NCBI RefSeq assembly: GCF_000718025.1
Contig: NZ_JODS01000026.1
Coordinates: 35,828-99,827 of the forward strand
DNA: 64,000 bases
DNA from: Kitasatospora purpeofusca
GTDB lineage: Bacteria > Actinomycetota > Actinomycetes > Streptomycetales > Streptomycetaceae
Direction of reading: 5' to 3'
A program made the position numbers and the translations under genes. The notes under the pieces are model-generated. The model was given only the letters and a program-made list of their open reading frames with translations. It did not search any database and was not told where the DNA came from. Positions 60,448 through 64,000 of this stretch are shown here, one piece after another. Each line of letters begins with the position of its first letter. The stretch's first letter is position 1.

Positions 60448-60879
60448 ATGGAGACCACGGCACTCGACTGGCTGGCCCAGGCCGCGCCGGACCCGCAGGC
60501 CTTCCGGGCCCAGTGGGAACGCTCCGGCCTCGGCCTGGTCCTGCTCCCGGCCGGACGGCACTGGGACGTCCTCTCGGTACCCGGCCGGCTGGGCCGCCCG
60601 GTCGTCGAACTCCTCGGCACCGGCTCCTGCGGACCGGTCCTGGCCGACTTCGGTGACGAGCACATCGGCTTCCTGGTGCCCGCCGGCACCGCCGCCCGCT
60701 GGATCGGCACCGGCGTGCGCTGCGCCGGGGAGGGCACCTGGATCGTCGTCCCCCACCCCGAGCGGCGGGGCCGGGGCGTGCGCTGGCTCGTACCGCCCGA
60801 CGGGTCCGGACGGCTCAACGACCCCGTACTCCTGGAACTCGCCCTGCACGAGGCGGCGGCCGGGCTCGGCGACTGGTGA
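60448..60879 (+). CDS. PrimPol-domain-like fragment protein
   Basis: 143 residues, ATG 60448. No database family recognised with certainty, but it aligns with the protein at 4523-5194: WDVLSVP (39-45) with FDVLDVP, GPVLA (62-66) with GPVLA, FLVPAGTAAR (75-84) with FLVAAGTARR, CAGEGTW (92-98) with CHGEGSF, and VRWL (111-114) with VRWL. It lacks the Cys/His cluster and the second Asp (Ser42 at that place). It is therefore a shorter degenerate relative of the PrimPol N-terminal domain; function unknown. Stands between hairpins and the AbiEii-like gene. Confidence 0.65.
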   Translation: METTALDWLAQAAPDPQAFRAQWERSGLGLVLLPAGRHWDVLSVPGRLGRPVVELLGTGSCGPVLADFGDEHIGFLVPAGTAARWIGTGVRCAGEGTWIVVPHPERRGRGVRWLVPPDGSGRLNDPVLLELALHEAAAGLGDW

Positions 60880-60952
60880 CCGGAGCGGTCCGGCCCGCCT
60901 GCGGTCCTCCCGGTCGGGCGCGCCGGAGGGGGCGGCGCGCCAGACTGGAGGG

Positions 60953-61867
60953 GTGACCACAGCCCCGGACGCCGTCGACCCCGCCCTCCACCCGGGCCCG
61001 GCCCAGCTGCGCCTCGTGGACCTGGCCCGACCCGTGCGCGAGCGGTACGGCCTCGCCCTCGCGGGCGGGCACGCCCTGCGCGCCCACGGCGTCCGGGCCT
61101 GCGACCAGGACGGGATCACCCTGGTGGCCACCGGGACCGCCGACCTGCCCCGGGCCGCCGCCGAGCTGGCGCAGGCCTACCGGACGGTGGGCGGCGTGGT
61201 CGTGGAGCGTCCCGGCACGCCCCGGCTGGAACAGCTCTCCGTCCGGCTCACCCTGGGCGGGCGGGCGCACACCGTCGAACTGCGCAAGGAACCGCTGGGG
61301 CACCGTCCGGTCCGCCTCGACCTCGGCGGCCCCGGTCCCGACGGCGCTGGTTCCGACGGCGTTGGTTCCGACGGCGTTGGTTCCGACAGCGTTGGTTCCG
61401 ACAGCGCGCCCGGCACCCCGCTCGTGGTGGACACGGTCGCGCTGGAGGACGCCGCCGCCCTCACCACCGCGCTGCTCGTCGACCGGGCGATGCCCCGGGA
61501 CCTGATCGACGTGCACGCCCTCACCGCCTGCTACCGGGAGGGCGAACTGCTCGCGCTGGCCACCGCGCTGGACGCCGAGTTCCAGCCCACCGCGCTCGCC
61601 GACCGGCTGGAGACCCTGGCCGAGGCCGCCGACGGGCGGTTCCGGGCCCGCGGCCTGCCCGGCGGGGAGGTCGACGCGCTGAAGCGGTGGGCGCTGGCCT
61701 GGGCCCAGGACCTCAGGCTGGACCTCCTGGAGACCCGCGAGGACGCGGACGGCCTGCACGACCCGTACCTCGAGGACGTGGAGGCCCGGGAGGACCTGGT
61801 GGACCTGGAAGACGTGGAGGACGTGGAGGACCGGGCCCTCGGAACGGGTCGGCAGTACGACCTGTAA
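60953..61867 (+). CDS. AbiEii-like nucleotidyltransferase
   Basis: 304 residues; GTG 60953 with CAGACT (60941-60946) six bases upstream, a likely leaderless start. Fold cues: ALAGGHALRAHGV (36-47), an Asp-x-Asp at 51-53 (DQDGITL), and VDTVALEDAAALTTALLVDR with MPRDLIDVHAL, matching actinobacterial nucleotidyl transferase AbiEii/AbiGii-type proteins. The family usually has Lys after LED at the place where Thr is found here, so catalytic capacity is uncertain. Four to five 15-bp repeats (61334-61406) insert a Gly-Val-Gly-Ser-Asp tract in a loop. The acidic C-terminal tail has Glu-Asp-Val repeats. No antitoxin partner is adjacent. Confidence 0.65.
   Translation: MTTAPDAVDPALHPGPAQLRLVDLARPVRERYGLALAGGHALRAHGVRACDQDGITLVATGTADLPRAAAELAQAYRTVGGVVVERPGTPRLEQLSVRLTLGGRAHTVELRKEPLGHRPVRLDLGGPGPDGAGSDGVGSDGVGSDSVGSDSAPGTPLVVDTVALEDAAALTTALLVDRAMPRDLIDVHALTACYREGELLALATALDAEFQPTALADRLETLAEAADGRFRARGLPGGEVDALKRWALAWAQDLRLDLLETREDADGLHDPYLEDVEAREDLVDLEDVEDVEDRALGTGRQYDL
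61334..61406 (+). repeat. 15-bp in-frame tandem repeat
   Basis: About five copies related to gttccgacggcgttg, each encoding five residues (Gly-Ser-Asp-x-Val type). Confidence 0.85.
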
Positions 61868-61899
61868 GGCTGAATCCGCAATCCCCGTCAGCCTGTTCG

Positions 61900-61928
61900 T
61901 TGAGGCAGCCCCCACCGCCCAGCAGACT
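61900..61928 (+). promoter_or_regulatory. Promoter of the MmsA-type dehydrogenase gene
   Basis: TTGAGG (61900-61905), 17 bp, CAGACT (61923-61928). Predicted start of transcription near 61935, which coincides with a GTG beginning a six-codon open frame. Confidence 0.5.
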
Positions 61929-62039
61929 GGACGAGTGAGCGCGGTAGCCCCGTGACCTCGCCGCCCCCGTCCCGTGCGGGCGGCGTCACACAAGGGACCG
62001 GTGGCGCAAGGCCGCCCGGACTTCGGAGGCAGACGGACC

Positions 62040-63563
62040 TTGAGCAAGCACATCACCCACTGGATCGGCGGCCGCCCGGTCGCCACCGCCGGTGCCGCGC
62101 CCCGTCGCGGTGACATCTTCGACCCGGCCACCGGCCAGGTCACGGGCCACGTCGACTTCGCGGACGTCGCGGACGTCGACCAGGCGGTTGCCGCCGCCGC
62201 CTCGGCCTTCACCGAGTGGCGCGCCGCCTCGATCGCCAAGCGCACCACGGTGCTCTTCGCCTTCCGCGAGCTGCTCAACGCCCGCAAGGACGAGCTGGCG
62301 TCGATCATCGTCGCCGAGCACGGCAAGGTGCACTCGGACGCGCTCGGCGAGATCGCCCGCGGCCTCGAGGTCGTCGAGTACGCCTGTGGCATCCCGCAGC
62401 TGCTCAAGGGCGGCTTCACCGAGCAGGCCTCCACCGGCATCGATGTCTACTCGATCCGTCAGCCGCTCGGCCCGGTCGCCATCATCTCGCCGTTCAACTT
62501 CCCGGCCATGGTGCCGATGTGGTTCTTCCCGATCGCCGTCGCGGCCGGCAACACCGTGGTGCTCAAGCCGTCCGAGAAGGACCCGTCCGCCGCCAACTTC
62601 CTGGCCGAGCTGTGGAAGGAGGCCGGTCTGCCGGACGGCGTCTTCAACGTCGTCCACGGTGACAAGGTCGCCGTGGACCGGCTGCTGGAGCACCCCGACA
62701 TCAAGTCGGTCAGCTTCGTGGGCTCCACCCCGATCGCCCGCTACGTCTACGAGACCGGCACCCGCTACGGCAAGCGCGTCCAGGCCCTCGGCGGCGCCAA
62801 GAACCACATGCTGGTCCTGCCGGACGCCGACCTCGACCTGAGCGCCGACGCCGCTGTCAACGCCGGCTTCGGCGCGGCCGGCGAGCGCTGCATGGCGGTC
62901 TCCGTCCTGGTCGCGGTCGACCCGATCGGCGACGAGCTGGTCGAGAAGATCAAGCAGCGGATCGCCACCCTCAAGGTCGGCCCCGGCTGCAACGGCGAGT
63001 CCGAGATGGGCCCGCTCGTCACCGGCCAGCACCGGGACAAGGTCACCTCCTACGTGGAGTCCGGCCTCGCCGACGGCGCCGAGCTGGCCGTCGACGGCCG
63101 CAAGCACGAGATCACCGCCGAGGACCGCAACGGTTCGCCGACCGCGGACGGCTTCTGGCTCGGCCCCACCCTGTTCGACCACGTCAAGCCCGGCATGTCC
63201 GTCTACAACGACGAGATCTTCGGCCCGGTCCTGTCCGTGGTGCGGGTCGACTCCTACGAGGAGGGCCTGGCCCTCATCAACGCGAACCCGTACGGCAACG
63301 GCACCGCCATCTTCACCAACGACGGCGGCGCGGCCCGGCGCTTCCAGTACGAGGTCGAGGTCGGCATGGTCGGCATCAACGTGCCGATCCCGGTCCCGGT
63401 CGCCTACTACTCCTTCGGCGGCTGGAAGGCCTCGCTGTTCGGCGACGCCCACGCCTACGGCCAGGACGGTGTCCAGTTCTTCACCCGCGGCAAGGCGGTC
63501 ACCCAGCGCTGGCTGGACCCCTCGCACGGTGGCATCAACCTGGGCTTCCCGACCAACAACTGA
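62040..63563 (+). CDS. mmsA: Methylmalonate-semialdehyde dehydrogenase (CoA-acylating)
   Basis: 507 residues from TTG 62040 (MSKHITHWIGG) with GGAGG upstream; GTG 62001 is an alternative. MmsA oxidises methylmalonate or malonate semialdehyde to propionyl- or acetyl-CoA, in valine and inositol catabolism. Signature segments: ISPFNFPAMVPMWFFPIAV, VGSTPIARYVYETG, GGAKNHMLVLPDADLDL and Cys284 in GERCMAVS, a CoA-acylating pattern rather than the usual ALDH. Its promoter, separate from the polyamine genes, suggests a distinct role although it sits beside them. Confidence 0.94.
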   Translation: MSKHITHWIGGRPVATAGAAPRRGDIFDPATGQVTGHVDFADVADVDQAVAAAASAFTEWRAASIAKRTTVLFAFRELLNARKDELASIIVAEHGKVHSDALGEIARGLEVVEYACGIPQLLKGGFTEQASTGIDVYSIRQPLGPVAIISPFNFPAMVPMWFFPIAVAAGNTVVLKPSEKDPSAANFLAELWKEAGLPDGVFNVVHGDKVAVDRLLEHPDIKSVSFVGSTPIARYVYETGTRYGKRVQALGGAKNHMLVLPDADLDLSADAAVNAGFGAAGERCMAVSVLVAVDPIGDELVEKIKQRIATLKVGPGCNGESEMGPLVTGQHRDKVTSYVESGLADGAELAVDGRKHEITAEDRNGSPTADGFWLGPTLFDHVKPGMSVYNDEIFGPVLSVVRVDSYEEGLALINANPYGNGTAIFTNDGGAARRFQYEVEVGMVGINVPIPVPVAYYSFGGWKASLFGDAHAYGQDGVQFFTRGKAVTQRWLDPSHGGINLGFPTNN

Positions 63564-63610
63564 TCCGGACGGGCACCCGCCCGCTCCCGCTCCGAGCCCC
63601 TCCCGCTCGA

Positions 63611-63642
63611 CAGGCCGGCCCGCACCCGTGCGGGCCGGCCTG
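63611..63642 (+). terminator. Terminator after mmsA
   Basis: 15-bp perfect stem: arms 63611-63625 and 63628-63642, loop CC (four bases in practice), followed by a short T-containing segment. Confidence 0.85.
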
Positions 63643-64000
63643 CGGCTTGTCCCGGGAGTTTGCCGGGCGTTTGCCTTCGGCCGCGAACCGGCGTAGTGTT
63701 CCCTAGTCGCTCGACAGGGAGCACCGGACACGCAGCAGCGCGGACGGTCCCGGGGCGGCCAATCCTCGAAACACCACTTCCAGAACCGACTGAGCTGCGC
63801 CATGCCTTTTGGCTTTCGCAGCAAGGGTTTGTTTTGTTGTGCTCATTTTTGATGATTGCGGCCGGATTCGCTTTTCGGAGCGGGGGTCGGCTAGAGTTTG
63901 GAACGTCGGACGGGGCGTCAAGCCGCAGAAGACACCAGCGAGTTGGACGAAGGAAGCGCCGGGAACGGCACGGAAAACATCTGATAAGCTGGGAACACGA
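63643..64000 (+). promoter_or_regulatory. Probable rRNA operon promoter region and leader
   Basis: Promoter candidates: TTGCCT-17-TAGTGT (63671-63699); TAGAGT (63892-63897) preceded by a weak -35; and a TGATAAGCT -10-like element near 63982-63990 without a good -35. The A/T-rich block 63822-63857 (gtttgttttgttgtg) is unusual for this genome and is the kind of upstream element seen at Streptomyces rRNA promoters. The terminal stretch (gaaaacatctgataagctgg) resembles the rRNA leader that I recall from Streptomyces. The 16S gene would lie beyond the window, so this is an inference. Confidence 0.6.

Noticed and set aside
57925..61131. 1068-codon minus-strand frame
   Set aside because: Antisense to potC, the FAD oxidase and neighbours; no domain seen.
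61334..61406. 15-bp repeats considered as a regulatory array
   Set aside because: They are in frame inside a coding region and preserve the reading frame.
1..64000. Search for tRNA genes, insertion sequences, prophage and CRISPR
   Set aside because: None seen by eye on either strand; a tRNAscan or ISfinder run would be decisive.

Overview
The window is a very GC-rich actinobacterial chromosome segment. GTG and TTG starts, several probably leaderless starts, and the gene set (NsdA-type regulator, WhiG sigma factor, four tandem type I signal peptidases, GlnR-type nitrogen regulation, DUF2469) point to a Streptomycetaceae member, Streptomyces or Kitasatospora. It looks like core chromosome. I see no transposase, integrase, CRISPR array or tRNA gene. 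The window enters inside smc and ends in what looks like the promoter and leader of an rRNA operon.

Layout. 1-4.5 kb: smc (5'-truncated) and ftsY. 4.5-7.2 kb: a degenerate primase/polymerase-like protein, divergent from nsdA. 7.5-12 kb: the ammonium operon amtB-glnK and glnD, preceded by a GlnR-type box. 12-19 kb: ffh, a GNAT acetyltransferase, a leaderless ftsH-family gene, a methyltransferase and proS. 19-23.4 kb: a HEAAH metallopeptidase-like protein, then the ribosome-maturation block rpsP, KH protein, rimM, trmD, rplS. 23.5-27.6 kb: four type I signal peptidases. 27.7-32.5 kb: NUDIX hydrolase, DUF2469, yraN, comM and dprA. 32.8-35.4 kb: whiG, a TetR regulator and a degenerate M23 protein that converges on and overlaps the TetR gene. 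35.9-42.2 kb: translation and envelope block rpsB, tsf, pyrH, frr, cdsA, rlmN. 42.3-44.2 kb: an ABC pair whose ATPase has lost most catalytic motifs. 44.5-60.2 kb: a polyamine uptake and catabolism locus. 60.4-63.6 kb: a second primase/polymerase-like fragment, an AbiEii-like nucleotidyltransferase and an MmsA-type dehydrogenase. 63.6-64 kb: terminator and rRNA promoter region.

How the genes work together. SRP components (ftsY, ffh), the signal peptidases, FtsH and CdsA serve membrane and secreted protein biogenesis. The rpsP-rplS and rpsB-frr blocks serve translation. The amt operon handles ammonium and PII signalling. In the polyamine locus one complete PotABCD importer and one extra PotD-like lipoprotein supply substrate to two class III aminotransferases, two aminobutyraldehyde-type dehydrogenases and a PuuB-like FAD oxidase, under an AsnC/Lrp regulator and a PucR regulator. 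The locus carries two related dehydrogenase + PotD modules, of which only one has permease genes.

Most unusual items: two stand-alone proteins related to each other and to PrimPol N-terminal domains that appear to have lost catalytic residues; an ABC ATPase degenerate in four motifs; an M23 protein whose catalytic histidine is Cys and whose frame runs 515 bp antisense into tetR; two pairs of DnaA-box-like sequences with identical 17-bp offsets; and nested palindromes upstream of nsdA. I found no convincing wholly new multi-gene system.
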